In this document: piece by piece, positions 33,511 through 45,157 of the stretch | How positions within the stretch are numbered: the stretch's first letter is position 1 | How the letters are laid out: each line of letters opens with the position of its first letter | Source: Leishmania infantum JPCM5 | Lineage: Eukaryota > Euglenozoa > Kinetoplastea > Trypanosomatida > Trypanosomatidae | Assembly: GCF_000002875.2 (NCBI RefSeq) | Contig: NC_009408.2 | Location: forward strand, 578,501-642,500 | Reading direction: 5' to 3' | DNA: 64,000 nucleotides | Made by a program: the position numbers and the translations under genes | The notes under the pieces: model-generated | Database searches by the model: none | The model's input: the letters and a program-made list of their open reading frames with translations, nothing else | Told to the model about the DNA's origin: nothing

Positions 33511-35904
33511 ATGTTGCATCCCTACATTGCTGCTTTTGACGACCTCACTTGCGTTGCAGGTGCTTCAGGCGAAACGCTCGCTCGCAACACCGACACGGGC
33601 ACCACCAGCTACGGCACCGGCAGCGGCGTGGAAGGCGCCTTTGGCACCTCTCTCGACGCTGCAGGCCGACTTGCAGGTTTCGAGACGCTAACGAGCGCTT
33701 CTCTCAACACCAACTTCCTGTACGACGGCCTCCGTTCCAGCAGCGTGACTCTTCGCGAATCCCTGCCGTTCACGCACCTCACGTGCTCCCCTACCACGCT
33801 GAGCACCGTTGGTGAGTCTGCTATGCAGCCCACACAAACACCGACCCAGATGCCGCAGCAAGATCCGTTGCCAGACCTCAACACCCTCACCAGCAACGCC
33901 TTCTTCCCCTTCCCTTCCGCTGCCGGCGCCGCCAGCGCCGAGGGTGGGCAGCAGCAGATGGCGACAGCGAACCTCTACGAGGCATCTCAGGCCGAATCTA
34001 TCATGAAGGCCGCTGCCGGCGACGGCAAGAGCGCCGCGACGGCGCCGGAGCCAGCGGCTAGCAACCTGCTCGGCCGTCTCACTGTCTCGACGCTGGCGGC
34101 ACAGAGCGCCGCTCCCGGCACATCGCCGCAGTCGCAGCCGTGTCTTGTCCCGCAGTTCACTCCTCTAGGCGCGGGCGCGTGCTCGAACGCGAGTCGTTCT
34201 TCGGCTCCGTCGTACAGCAGCGCTTCAGTGCCGATCGGATGCGGCCCGCAGATGTACAGCGGCGATACCTCTTTTCTCTACCCAAACTTCGTCAACGAGA
34301 TGTCGTCTTTGACACCGCCGCAATCTGCGCAGGGCCACACCGAGGGCTTTGTTGCCGGCGTCACTACCCCTCCGGCGATGCCGATGAACAGCAGCACCAT
34401 GAGCAACAAAGGCGGCTCCATGAACGACAACACGAGCACCTCGCTCTCACAAGCGACGTCATCGGGCATAGCCACGTCTTCCGGCCAGCCGAACGATGCC
34501 GAGGTGCGCAGCAACCTGTTTGTGTGTGGCTTGCCGGTCAGCGTTAGGGACAAGGAGCTGCTAGAGCTGTTCGAGAAGCACGGAGAGATCGAGTCAGCTA
34601 AGGTGATGCTGGACATCCACACTGGTCGCAGCCGCGGCATCGCCTTCGTGAAGTTCAAGAATGTCGAGCACGCCGAGAACGCGGTGGACGCGCTGAACGG
34701 CACGACTGTGAATGGACATCAGATCACCGTCCGAGTGGCGAACTCGCGTGCTGCCTACTTGCCAGGCAACCCCACGAACAAGACCTTTGTGCGCAACGTG
34801 CCGCTGACCGTTTCACGCACGACTCTGTTTGAGTACTTTGCTCAGTTCGGCGAGGTCACTGACCTGTCTATCAAATCGGACACCGCACAGGGTCGCCACA
34901 ACCCGTCTGGCCGCTCCGCCAGCACCACTGAAGACGGCGTTGACGACAAGCTGAACATTGTCTTCATCACCTACTCGACCAAGGAGGCAGCCGCCAAGGC
35001 CGCCGAGGCGACACACACGAAGACACCGTTCAAGGAGTGTAACGGCGTGCCGCTGCTGGCAAAGGTCGCCGAGGACACAGTGCGCCGCATGGAGCGTCTG
35101 TCGCGCCGCCAGCGCCCCGCTACGGGGGCCGAGGGGACGAGGGAAGTGAGCACATCGAGTAGCTCCACCAACGTCGCGTCGATGAGTAGGTTCGCCGCGC
35201 CGTCGATGGGTGCTGCGCTTCCTACCGGCATGATGATGCCACCGATGATGCCCATGACTGGTGGCTTCCCTCCTGGGACCTTTGTCTCCGTTCCCACTAT
35301 GGGTAACACGCCGGACCTGACCGCGCCTACGATGATGCCCGCGAACGTGGCGGGGGATCATATGACGGCCTTACGCGATGCCAGCGGCAACCCCATCTAC
35401 GCCCCGGCACAACCGAACCCCGCCACCGCGACTGGTGGTATGGCGTATGCCATGCCCGGCAACATGGCGCAGCCCAGTATCTTCTTTAGCGCTCAGCCAC
35501 CACCGCCGACGATTAACCAGTCACCACCGCAGCAGCTTCAGCAGCAGCCTCAGCAGCAGCCTCAGCAGCAACCGCAGCCGCAGGCACAAACGCAAACGTT
35601 GTACATAAGCACCCCGAGTGGCTTTGTACCAGCTCCACAGCAGCAGCAGCCTTCGCAACAACAGCAGCCGCTGCAATTCTTCCCAGCACCGCCACTAATG
35701 CCGCAGGCACCGCAGCAGTCGCAGCAGGCAATGCCGATGTCAGGGGCTGCGCCTGGCCAGCTTGTGTACATGCAAACCCCGAGCGGATCGATGATGCCGG
35801 TTATGTACGGCGGTGCGCAGCCGGCAACAGCGTCGATGCTACCGACACAGCAGATGAACCCTTACTTCGTGATGATGAGAGGACAGCCACCTTCAAACCA
35901 GTAG
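33511..35904 (+). CDS. RNA-binding protein with two RRM domains and Q-rich tail
   Basis: A 797-residue protein as drawn. RRM1 spans about 334-411 with RNP2 LFVCGL and RNP1 RGIAFVKF. RRM2 spans about 424-520, with RNP2 TFVRNV and a poor RNP1 (LNIVFITY) after a Gly/Ser/Thr insertion. The N-terminal third is Ser/Thr/Ala-rich. After the RRMs come Met/Pro/Gly-rich sequence (MMMPPMMPMTGG) and a Gln-rich tail (about 670-740), typical of proteins that enter RNA granules. It probably controls mRNA stability or translation in the cytoplasm. The start is uncertain: a T10 tract ends 12 bp before this ATG and the first AG after it is at 33558-33559, inside the frame, so trans-splicing there would force initiation at Met105 (33823). 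Residues 17-104 look coding, which argues for the longer form. The gene sits alone in about 22 kb of otherwise gene-free DNA. Confidence 0.92.
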   Translation: MLHPYIAAFDDLTCVAGASGETLARNTDTGTTSYGTGSGVEGAFGTSLDAAGRLAGFETLTSASLNTNFLYDGLRSSSVTLRESLPFTHLTCSPTTLSTVGESAMQPTQTPTQMPQQDPLPDLNTLTSNAFFPFPSAAGAASAEGGQQQMATANLYEASQAESIMKAAAGDGKSAATAPEPAASNLLGRLTVSTLAAQSAAPGTSPQSQPCLVPQFTPLGAGACSNASRSSAPSYSSASVPIGCGPQMYSGDTSFLYPNFVNEMSSLTPPQSAQGHTEGFVAGVTTPPAMPMNSSTMSNKGGSMNDNTSTSLSQATSSGIATSSGQPNDAEVRSNLFVCGLPVSVRDKELLELFEKHGEIESAKVMLDIHTGRSRGIAFVKFKNVEHAENAVDALNGTTVNGHQITVRVANSRAAYLPGNPTNKTFVRNVPLTVSRTTLFEYFAQFGEVTDLSIKSDTAQGRHNPSGRSASTTEDGVDDKLNIVFITYSTKEAAAKAAEATHTKTPFKECNGVPLLAKVAEDTVRRMERLSRRQRPATGAEGTREVSTSSSSTNVASMSRFAAPSMGAALPTGMMMPPMMPMTGGFPPGTFVSVPTMGNTPDLTAPTMMPANVAGDHMTALRDASGNPIYAPAQPNPATATGGMAYAMPGNMAQPSIFFSAQPPPPTINQSPPQQLQQQPQQQPQQQPQPQAQTQTLYISTPSGFVPAPQQQQPSQQQQPLQFFPAPPLMPQAPQQSQQAMPMSGAAPGQLVYMQTPSGSMMPVMYGGAQPATASMLPTQQMNPYFVMMRGQPPSNQ

Positions 35905-38100
35905 GCGCACACCTCGAGCATGCGTGGCCGCGTTTGCTGCTCTCTAGGCAGGGAGATCTGCTGCGTGCGTCTCACCGTTTGTGCTTTGCTTGCACTTCTC
36001 ACCGCCCTTCTCACTCATATTCCCCAGCACCGTTGATGCTCCTCTTCCGACGTTCTTTTTTTTTCTCCTCTCGTTCTCCTTGCGACCCTACCCCCTCCCC
36101 CCTGTGTGCTCTTGCTCAGTCCTTCGACACTGGCGATGGCTGGCAGGCCGCGCCTGCCTTCACCCACTTTCTCCTTGCCTTTTACATTTCCTGGCGCCCT
36201 CAGCGCTGCTTTTTTTTATCCCTCATTTCGCTAGCTCGCTCTCTCTCTCTTGCGCTCGCGCCAATGCTCTCGTCCCCTCTTTCCGCTGTCATCGTCATCG
36301 TCTTAGTATTTTCTTTTTCATTATTTGTGCCGACCTGCGAACCCCACTGGCATCGTGTATCTGTGTATGTACGTATGGAATGTGCGTGTATGTATGTGTG
36401 CCGTCAACGTGTGCGCGACACACACACACATACACACATACACATCCACAGAATGGATGCCTTGCTGCACCTTTCTCTGGCCTCTCACTTAGTTATCTAT
36501 CTATATATATCTTGCTATTCCAGCACATACGTATGTGTGCTTCTACCTGCCTTTGTGCATGAGTGTGCCCTCCTCTTTTTCTTTCGTATTTCACCAACGT
36601 CTCTAATCCGTTTTCTTCTTCATTTTTTTTTAATTTAGGAAGGAACTCAATTGCCTTGCTTCTTTCCCGCTGTCTTTTCTGTCTTGGATGACGACTTTTC
36701 TCTCTCCCACACACACGTACACAAAATACCTGCAGATGCATGTACATGTATATGTGTGCGTGTGTGGCATGTTGGTGCTCCAAATGTTTTCTCTACATTT
36801 CCCACCCCCTTTTTTTCGTTGTTCTCTTCATTGTTTTCTTCCCCTCTCCTTTTTTACAAGGTTTTTGTTTCTCGCCTCCCTCCTTTTGCTGTTGGGGACG
36901 GCTTAGACCGCCTCTCCTCCCCCGTCTGAACAGCTTTTTTTTTTGCTTGCTTGTATGTGCGTTGCTGCTTCGATGTGCTTGCCTGTGTGCCACGGCACAC
37001 CTGCGTGTGTGTGCGCGTATTATTCGACCTGTACTTGCCTCTCTGTTTCTCTCTCTTCGCTGCTTCTTCGCTTGGGAGGTGCCTGTGTGTGTGCGTGTGG
37101 GCGCGCGCCTCTTGTTTTTCCCCCTTCCCCCTTTTCTTGTTTGCTGTTCTTTGTTCTCGCCAAGCTTCATTGACTTCACCTTTTATTTTGCCCCTGTGTG
37201 TGTGTGTGTGTGTGTAACTCGTAAAGGTTTCCGTAACGTGTCTTTGCGTTTTTTGTTCGTCTTCCTCCTCTTTGATGTTCGCCTGCACCTAAGCACGCGT
37301 CTCTCTCCTCGGTTTAGTTTTCGCTCCCTCCCCTCCCTTCCTCCCTCTGTCCATCTCCCTTGCTAACCCCTTTTCGCCGCTTTTGCTTGCGTTGCTTGAA
37401 GATGGTTTTGATGCGTGCTTTCGGGATAGGGAGGAGGAGGAGGAGGAGGAGGAGGGGGAGGGGGAGGGAGGACCTCATCATTGCATGAAGCTTGAAAGAG
37501 GTACCTCCTCCTCTTCCCGCCGCCCCACCTGGCTCCGTCCATCTCTGTTTCTCTCCCTCTCTCCTCTCCGCACTCTCCCACTCTCTGCACATGCGTGTGG
37601 CCTTTTGCCTCGGCATTATGGTTTTTCCTTCTTCCCGTTTCCCATGGTTTCTTTCTTCAATGCTTTGTGCCCGCTTTATGATTTTCTTGTGCGTATGCGC
37701 GCGTGCGTGTGTAGGTGTCTGTGCGTGTGTGCGCGCTTGCGTTCGTGCTCTCAGTCCCCTCCTTCCTTCCTCTTTTATTCGCCCTGTAGGAAGGGGCCGC
37801 GTCTTTTCCTTCTCTCTGAGTTTTTCGTGCCACACACCTTTTTCGCCTCTTCTCCGGCGTCTTCTTGAGGGCGGGCTTGAATAGGGGAGGGGGGCACCCG
37901 CACCTCCTCCCCCCGACCCCTCGTGCTTTGCCCTCTCCCTCTCCTGTATCTTGACCTGCCTCCCACACATTCTCTCCCTCTTTCTCCTTTTCAGGCCATC
38001 ACCTGCACTGCTTGTCTCTCTCGCCTGTGGCGTGCGTGTCGGTTTACACTCTGTTCGACTCCGCTCGCACTCCTCCGTGAGGATGATGATGAGGATGATG
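35905..38100 (+). other. Proximal 3' region of the RNA-binding protein gene
   Basis: No supported gene. Pyrimidine-rich with T tracts at 36056, 36624 and 36935, CA/TG tracts (36418-36446, 37195-37214), and a purine-only GGA/GGGGA stretch at 37429-37471. Probably 3' UTR. Confidence 0.6.
37429..37471 (+). repeat. (GGA)n / GGGGA purine tract
   Basis: About 43 bp of uninterrupted G and A on the + strand: repeated gga triplets followed by ggggga-type runs. It stands out against pyrimidine-rich surroundings and could form G-quadruplex structure in RNA. Confidence 0.85.
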
Positions 38101-39235
38101 CCGGCCACCTCACCGCGGTATCAGGGCCTCACTACACCCTCACTCTTTGTGGGGATGCCAAGCAGCCGTCCTGCGGCCTGCCCTCGCGTGTTGGCTGCCG
38201 ACTCTTGATGCCGGCGGACAGGTGTGGGTTGGCGCCGTGCCAAAGAGACTTGCGGCCACGACGCCACTTTTACCGGCCGACTGCGCATCCTGTCGACAAT
38301 TCGCGAAAGCTTGATACACCCTCTCCCGCCCGAAGGCCCGCGGATTCAGGAGAGGGCGGAATGCCCCTGCCCGCCACACAGACTCACAGCAGCGTCCCGC
38401 CTGTCGCGGCACATGCGAGCAAGCCATCCAGACACACGCCCCCAGGCAACAACGCCGTCCTGAAGCCGGCCCCGGGATCCGAAAATGCGGGCACTGCACA
38501 CGCGCTGCCAGCGGTAGCTGGCATGGTGCATCCCAGCAGGACATGCAGGGGTCGGAGGGGCGCGAGTGATGGACGAGCGGGGCGTGAAGCGATCCATACG
38601 AATCAGCCCCAGCGCGCATGGGTGTGGCACACGCGGCATCTCCTACATCCCGACCGGGTGGGCCGATGAGGCGCAGACGCCGGAAGCGTAACGGGGACAC
38701 CCCGAGTCGCACCATCGAGTCCTGCCGACGCCGGTGTGAAGAGTCACCGCACCGCATTGTGGAATGCCGCTGCCTGAGGCGACTGAGAGGGCGGAGCATG
38801 GCACATAGGCAATGGGGGTGCAGGGTCTCAGCGGGGGCTCTGACCTGCGGCTGGCGAGCCTCCTTCTCGAGCTCGGGCGGCATGCGCCTGCACCATCCCC
38901 TGCTGTCGCCGCGCGCCGGACGCCACCGCTTCCGCCCTCGAGTGCAGGACCCTGAACGCGGCCCGCCGTGGATGAAGGCCTGCAGTACACCCAGGCCCGT
39001 GCGGTGCCGGTCGAGCGGGGTGTATGCGGCAGGAGTGGACGAGGAAGGAGAGGGAGAGCTCGATAGAGACGCGTGGCCCGACTCGACGGCAGGACGGCTC
39101 GTGCCGGTCGACCAGGACTCCGCCGTGGGGCGGCAGAGGTCGGTGAACTGTGGTTGTGCATTGCGTCTATCGGCGGACTCGCCGGCGGCCAAGCAACTCT
39201 CAAAGGAAAGAAGCAGATGAAGAAGTCGTGCATGT
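38101..39235 (+). mobile_element. Degenerate retroposon (SIDER/DIRE type) in sense orientation
   Basis: The block 38101-39235 differs from its surroundings: evenly GC-rich, not pyrimidine-tract DNA. It begins with ccggccacctcaccgcggt and tcaggg (38101-38126), then cactctttg (38141-38149), which matches in order and spacing the 5' signature (Pr77) shared by trypanosomatid L1Tc/ingi retroposons and their SIDER/DIRE relics, as I recall it. It ends in an A-rich purine stretch (about 39201-39225), as these elements do. No intact protein is encoded. Leishmania SIDERs are usually about 0.55 kb, so at 1.1 kb this may be two fused elements or a short DIRE. SIDERs in 3' UTRs are known to affect mRNA stability and translation, so this may act on the RNA-binding protein mRNA 2.2 kb upstream. 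Confidence 0.62.
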
Positions 39236-42200
39236 CGGCCACGGTGCCCGTCTTCTGCCCATCCAGGACTCACCCACCACCTACTCACTCACTCACCTGG
39301 CGTTTGTGTGTGCGTTAAATAGTCGACAGTCGCAGCTCCTCCTCGACATCTGTCTTGTATGTTTGTTCGCTCCGCCGCCGCCCCCCTTTACCCCCTTTCT
39401 TCTTTACTGGTCTCGCTATGTTGTTGCACGCGCATGTTGTTGTTTTCGTCACTGGGTGAGCGCGTCTCTCCCCCTCCGTCTCTGGGGGTGTTGTTCTGGT
39501 GCCTATCGGTGCAGCTGGACACTCCGCCGTCTGGCCGATATATATATATATATATCTGCAAAAGTCCTCTGAGGCTCTCGGAAAAGGGCGGACAAACGGT
39601 GAGGCGGAGCGTGACCACAGGGAAAAGAGGACTGAGACGGCGAAGGCCCACTCCGCTGCACCTCCTACCCAACTGTCAAGAATCTACTGCTTGAACCTCT
39701 TCTATTTTTTCGACGCTTCCGACCACTTTCTTTACTCCCACACATCCTTCTTGAAAATGAGCTGTACGCGAGTACTGAGAGCATCGATCGGCGTGCCTGT
39801 GTGTGTCTGCCTGTTTGTGCTTGAATCGGACCCTGCATATATGACTCGGCGTGAGAGGGGCTCTCTTTCTGTATTGCATTGCCCGCCTCTCTTGGTTGCC
39901 GTGCCAACCACTTTGGGGCTGTGCTCTCTTTTTTTGCGTGTGTGCGTGTGCCTCTCTTGCCTTTTTTTCTTGCGTTCACCTTGCTGATGCTGGAGCTGCT
40001 GCGGCGGTGCACGCGCGCCAGGGGCGTGAGGAAGCACAGAGAGAGAGGAGAGAAGGACTCGCAAGAGAAAAAAAAGAAGGGAACTCGATACACAAGAAAA
40101 GGAGATAGCGACGAAAATGCAAAGAGCTGCTTCTCTGCCCCTCCTCCTCCGCCTCCTCGACTTCCTCTGCCTCGACGGCCACCATCACGACGACTGCCAC
40201 CCCTCTCATAGAAAGCAAGCGGGGAAAAACCAGCAGTAACGACAGCGTGAAACTGTAACCACCCCGACAGCCTCGCTCGCTCTCTTTTTCCTTTTTTGTT
40301 TTTTTTTCTCCTCCCTCCTCCAAACAAACATAAACGCTCACCAATTTCTTACGCGTGTTTCCTCTACTCTCTCTATCTCCCTACATGTCTGTGCAATGCT
40401 GAGGCAGCTATCCATCACTGCCTCTGTCTGTCGCTGCATATATGTCGTGTGCGCATATTCATGTGTATCTTCTCATCTGCCCCTTCTTTTTGTTCTCTCA
40501 CACACCTTGTCTGCCGTTTCTGCTCTGTTCATGTACGGTAGCGTGTGTGTGTGCGTGTGTGCATGCGCGTGACTCGCTCTCTTTACGCCTCTGCATCCCA
40601 TCACTTGCTGCTTGATTGCCGTTTTCGATGAGCGGAGGTGCTTTCGTACCCGCCGTCATCCCTCTTCCTCTCTCCCCCTTCCCCCTTTCCACCTTCTTCA
40701 TCCCCTTAGCCCATCAGAGCCGCCACCCCACCCTTTTCTCTTTCTGCGCCGTCGCCCTCTTCCGTCGTTGGATGTCGTTATATCCCGCCTCGTCGTCCGT
40801 TTGCTAGCGTTTCGCCCCACCCCATTTTTATGCGCCTTATTCTCCATCTGCGAGAGATCGTCGTCTTCCCTGCTTTTCCTTTGTACACACACATATACAT
40901 ATACACATGTATATGTATGTATGTATGTGTGTGCATATGTGTGCGCGCGTGTGTTCGAGCGAGACGTCGTTTGTGCGTTGGAGTGGATGTCTGTGCATGT
41001 TCTATCCTTCCCTTTCGCCGACCATCTCCCCTCTAATTTATTGTCGCTCGTGCGCGGTTGTGTGAACGCTCAGGACAGCTATGCTGCTTCTCCCGCTGCC
41101 GCGTTGAGACACCACTGCGGCGTAGTTCCTTTCAGAAAGAGGAGAGGGTGGGGAGGACGATGGGCGAGCGTAGCAAGACTCGCTGAGCCATCCACACAAG
41201 CTCCCCGCCTCCTCCTCCTCTTTCTCACACGCTCAGCTTGTCACTTTTTCCCCATTCTGGGGATCTTTTCGTTTGTGTTTAAATATGATTCGGCCTTCTT
41301 TTTCCTCTCCATCGATCGCCGACTGTGCCACAATGCGGATACGCAGCTGCAGTTTACAGCCTCGCTGGACCGTTTTCGACTACCCCATTTCTCTCCGCTG
41401 CCCCTCTTTCAAACCCGCCCACCTCCCTCAACACGTATACGAACGTGGCAAACATCAGCGCACACCGACACTACCCATGCATACATTCGTTTCTTCCCGG
41501 AGAGACAGATGGAAAGGGGCACACACACACACACACGCGCACGCAAAGAGAAAACCAAGACTGAGGTGGAGGGGGAGGCACAAGCGACGACATGCATGCC
41601 TTCTTTGCTGCTGCGTCACTCTTTCTCTCGTGTCGCTTCTTTTTTGCGTTCCCTCGTGTGTGTGTGTGCGTGCCGGCTCTGTGGGGGTGCTCAACAACGT
41701 TAAGGCGAGGCTCTGCCATCTGTGTTGCCCCTGGCATGATGCGACTCGCTTCAGATTTCCCTGTTCACTTTCTTTCTTGCTCATCACCGCGCTAAAACCG
41801 TCCGTGCGTGCGTGCCACTTTTTCGCTTCTTATTTTCACGTGCGCTCTCCCTCCTCTCCCTCCTCTACCTCCTCTCCGCGTGCGCGTGATTTTCTTCTTT
41901 TTTTTACCTAAGGAGGTGCTGATGCGCGTGTGCACGTATGTGTGTGTGCGCGCCTTGTGGTCACACGCCCTCCCCTCCCCCTCCCCACACTTCGCTCTCG
42001 CCTTGAACCTTTCCATTTCTCTTGTTCGGCACAGTTGTCTTGCCAATGCTAGAGGCCTTCGTCCTTCTTTTGTTCTTTCCTTCCTTCGTTTGCATGTGTG
42101 CGCGCGCGCGTCTTGTCTGCCTGTATGCCATCCAGCTCCCTCTCCGTCTTTCTTCTCCATGCTGGATCCTGCCGGCTTACTCGCTCGCTGACCGACTCGC

Positions 42201-44548
42201 CTCCGTTTGTGTGCTTTCCTTTTACTCTCACCACCGTCTTCCTGAGTTTTTTTCCGGCTGTTCTTTTGCGTTTTGTTTTTCGTTTCCTTCCTCTTTCACG
42301 TGTCTCGGTGTCCCGCACACACCCCCTCTTTGTCTCTGTGTTTGTGTGTGTGTGTATGTGTGCGTGAACTTTTTTCTTGTTTCTTCGTGTGTTTCACCGT
42401 GGCTCATCGTGTCTCCTATTTCCCCCTCTCTCCTTTTTCTAACATTAGCTTTAGTATACAGAGCGGCGATCTATAGTCCCCCCCTCCCTCCCTCCCTCTC
42501 CTGGTCTGCGTCTCTCTCTCTCTCCCTTCCTTGTGCAGCCTTCTTTGCGTGTGTGTGCGTGTGTATAACCCCTTGTCCTCTTTCTTCCTCCTCCTCTCTC
42601 CGATTGTGTTTTTGTGCTCTTCTTTGCCTTTTGGACGTGGATGCTCAATGAGGCGCATTATTGTTTATCCCTGCATGTATGTGTGCGTCTGCGCGCATGC
42701 ACACGCGCAGACGCACACACGTTTGCGAGTGTGTGTCTGTGTGTGCGTGTCTCTCTCTTTCTGTTTTTTTTTTTTTGCCTGTGAGCGGGGAACTCTCTTT
42801 GATTGATCGTCTCCCTGTTGACATCCACTGATTCCTTTTTCTGTTTGGTTCGTTCCCCTCCCCTCCCCGTCTCCCTCTTCCATCCACGACTGTGCTTCTT
42901 CAGCTGTTCTTCCCCCCTTCATCTCTTTTTTTCTCGTTGCTCTACTCTGCCTCTCGCCGCCGTCACTCACTCATCGACGAGGCCCCTCTCTTCCCCACCT
43001 CCTTCCCTTCCTTCCTTCTTTCCCACCTCTTTGCTCTTTTTCTTCAAGTGTTTGACACCCTTGATGAACACCTTCAGAATGCGTGTGTATGTGTGTCTGC
43101 GCGTGCGTATGTGCATGAGTATATATATGTGTGTGTATGTGTATGCCCCCTCCCCCTGCGTGTGCGTGTGCGAGCCTTCTTGCTGTGTGTCATTCTAACA
43201 TGTTTCTTTTTTTCTTGTGCGTGTTAGTATGCGTGCTGACGTCGTATAGTAAAGTTCTCAACGACAAGGAAGGAAAAGGACGGCCAGGCCCTTTTTCTGC
43301 ATCCATGAGAGAGAGGGAGGGCCCTGCCGTAGAGCAGTCGAGGACCCGGTTGTCGCATGTGCTGTCTTGCTCACATCGACTTTTCCTCTTCATTTCGATT
43401 ATCGCCCCTTCTGCACGAAGTGGACGATGTGGTGAATGGGAGTGAGGGCGAGTGCGCTGTCAGGTGCGTGGGTGCCGCTTGTCATGTGAGTGACGCTCTC
43501 GCGCTTTATGAAGGCAAGCGCGCCCACACAACGAAGGGGCTTCGATCTGTCCTCTCGCCTACTGCTGTGAGCCGCGCGCTCTCATCCGCCGTTTTACCTT
43601 GCTTGTGTGTGGCGCGCTTGTTGCCTTTCACCCCCTTCTCTCGTCTTTGTGTACGCACTTTGCCCCTCTCTGCTGTTTCGGCTGTCTCTCTCCGTGGCGC
43701 CGTCCCGCTTGGACGAACACTCTTACCCGTCGCCCCTCCTTCTCTCGGCACACGTTCTGCCTCTGCTACCCCACGCGCGCACGCTCTTTCAGTGCCGCAC
43801 AGACTATGTTCGGTTGCAGTTGCCTGTGTGCAAGTATACGGCTGGCGTCATATCTTTACTATCGCCTTGCGCTCTACACCACGTACAAACCCCCGCATAC
43901 CCGCCTTCCTCCCTTCCTTTCCTCACAGAGAATCTCTCTCTTTATCGATCATGAAGCACGTCAAGGCGAGAAGCCGGAGATAATTGTGCAAGGATGGCAT
44001 CCCCATCTGCCTTTCCATTCGCTTAGCCCTCTCTGACTCCATGCTGCTTGTTCCCACAGCAGCGTGGAGGGAGGAGGAGGGGGGGCACCGGTCACAGTCG
44101 GACACCCATCCGGCATTGCCTTGTTCCTGTCACCCCCTAAGTATGTGTCTCTTTATGGGTGTGGATGCGCGCTTGCGTCTGCTACCACAGCACGGGCTGA
44201 GTGAGCAACATTTCTGCAGAGGCGAGCGACGGCGGTGCCCACATCCCTCCTCCTCCTCCTCCTCCTATTCTGCGCTCTCGCTCTGCCAGACAGGAGCAAG
44301 TCGTCTCGATGCTCTTCTCCGCCTCCACGGCAGCTGTATGCGGCACTCCTCCACGTCTTTTCCGCCGCATTGCACTTTTCGCTTCCTCTTCGTTTTTTTT
44401 TTGTGTTTGTCCTTCGCAATCCGTCAATGCATTGGATCATCTCTCTCTCTCTCTGTGCGTGTGCGTGCGCCATCCGCAGTGTCGTCTTCTCTCTTCATCT
44501 CTTGTTCTCCTGCTTGCCACACACCGGCACAGGCCCCTCCCCCTCCCC

Positions 44549-44579
<31 letters not shown>

Positions 44580-45157
44580 CTTCCCTCCGGACCCGCACCC
44601 ATTCACAATAACTGAAGAGCAGTAACGCCCGCTCGCCTTTACAAACACACGAGCACATACTGCAGGGGAGAACGGGAAGGGAAACGATAAAGACGAAGCA
44701 CGACGCACACACGCACGAAACCGTCATCTAACACAGCGCATCATACAAGAACAACCTAGCGCACTTCAGACAGGACAACCCGCTCCTCCCTCCGGCCAGT
44801 GCACAGCCGAAGGAGAGGCCGAAGAGCGGGGCGAGGGTGCGGCGCACATACACACGCCAGCGGTATCAGGGGAGGTGAACAAGGGGAGAGATCAAGGCGT
44901 GTGAGGGGGCGTGTTAGGGACTGTCTCTCGACGTGCCGTCATCTGTGCGCGCGTGTGAACCCATCATTAAGCGAAGCAAAAGTGCCACAACACCCATACC
45001 CTCTGCCCAAAGCGTTGCATACACACACACACACACACAGGCGCCCGTGTGTGCCAGCACTTGAACCGACAACAAACACCGAAGAGGAGGAGGAGGAGGA
45101 GGCTGGCTGCACCGGGAATATCGTCGCAACAAAAGCAGGGACGTGCACTCGGCAACC
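39236..45157 (+). other. 5.9-kb gene-free region upstream of the UBAC2-like gene
   Basis: No supported gene. Open frames are Cys/Val/Arg/His-rich translations of TG/CA tracts or Phe/Ser/Leu-rich pyrimidine sequence. Notable items: a TA tract at about 39538-39556, a run of TATG/TG repeats near 40893-40960, a (CA)n at 41519-41537, TG tracts near 42341-42363, a long T tract near 42766-42777, CA tracts at 44549-44579 and 45021-45039. It likely holds distal 3' UTR of the RNA-binding protein mRNA and the leader of the next gene. Confidence 0.6.

Noticed and set aside
31258..33559. Possible cis-intron: cag/gtaagc at about 31258-31266 as donor and T10...cag at 33559 as acceptor for the RNA-binding protein gene
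   Set aside because: The upstream sequence does not give a frame with an ATG that joins in phase; the frame that would match has a TAG shortly before the donor. Cis-introns are extremely rare in these organisms, and donor-like matches occur by chance.
38140..39288. 382-residue open frame on the minus strand
   Set aside because: It is antisense to the retroposon relic, Arg/Ser/Pro-rich, has no motif, and runs against the direction of the whole gene cluster.
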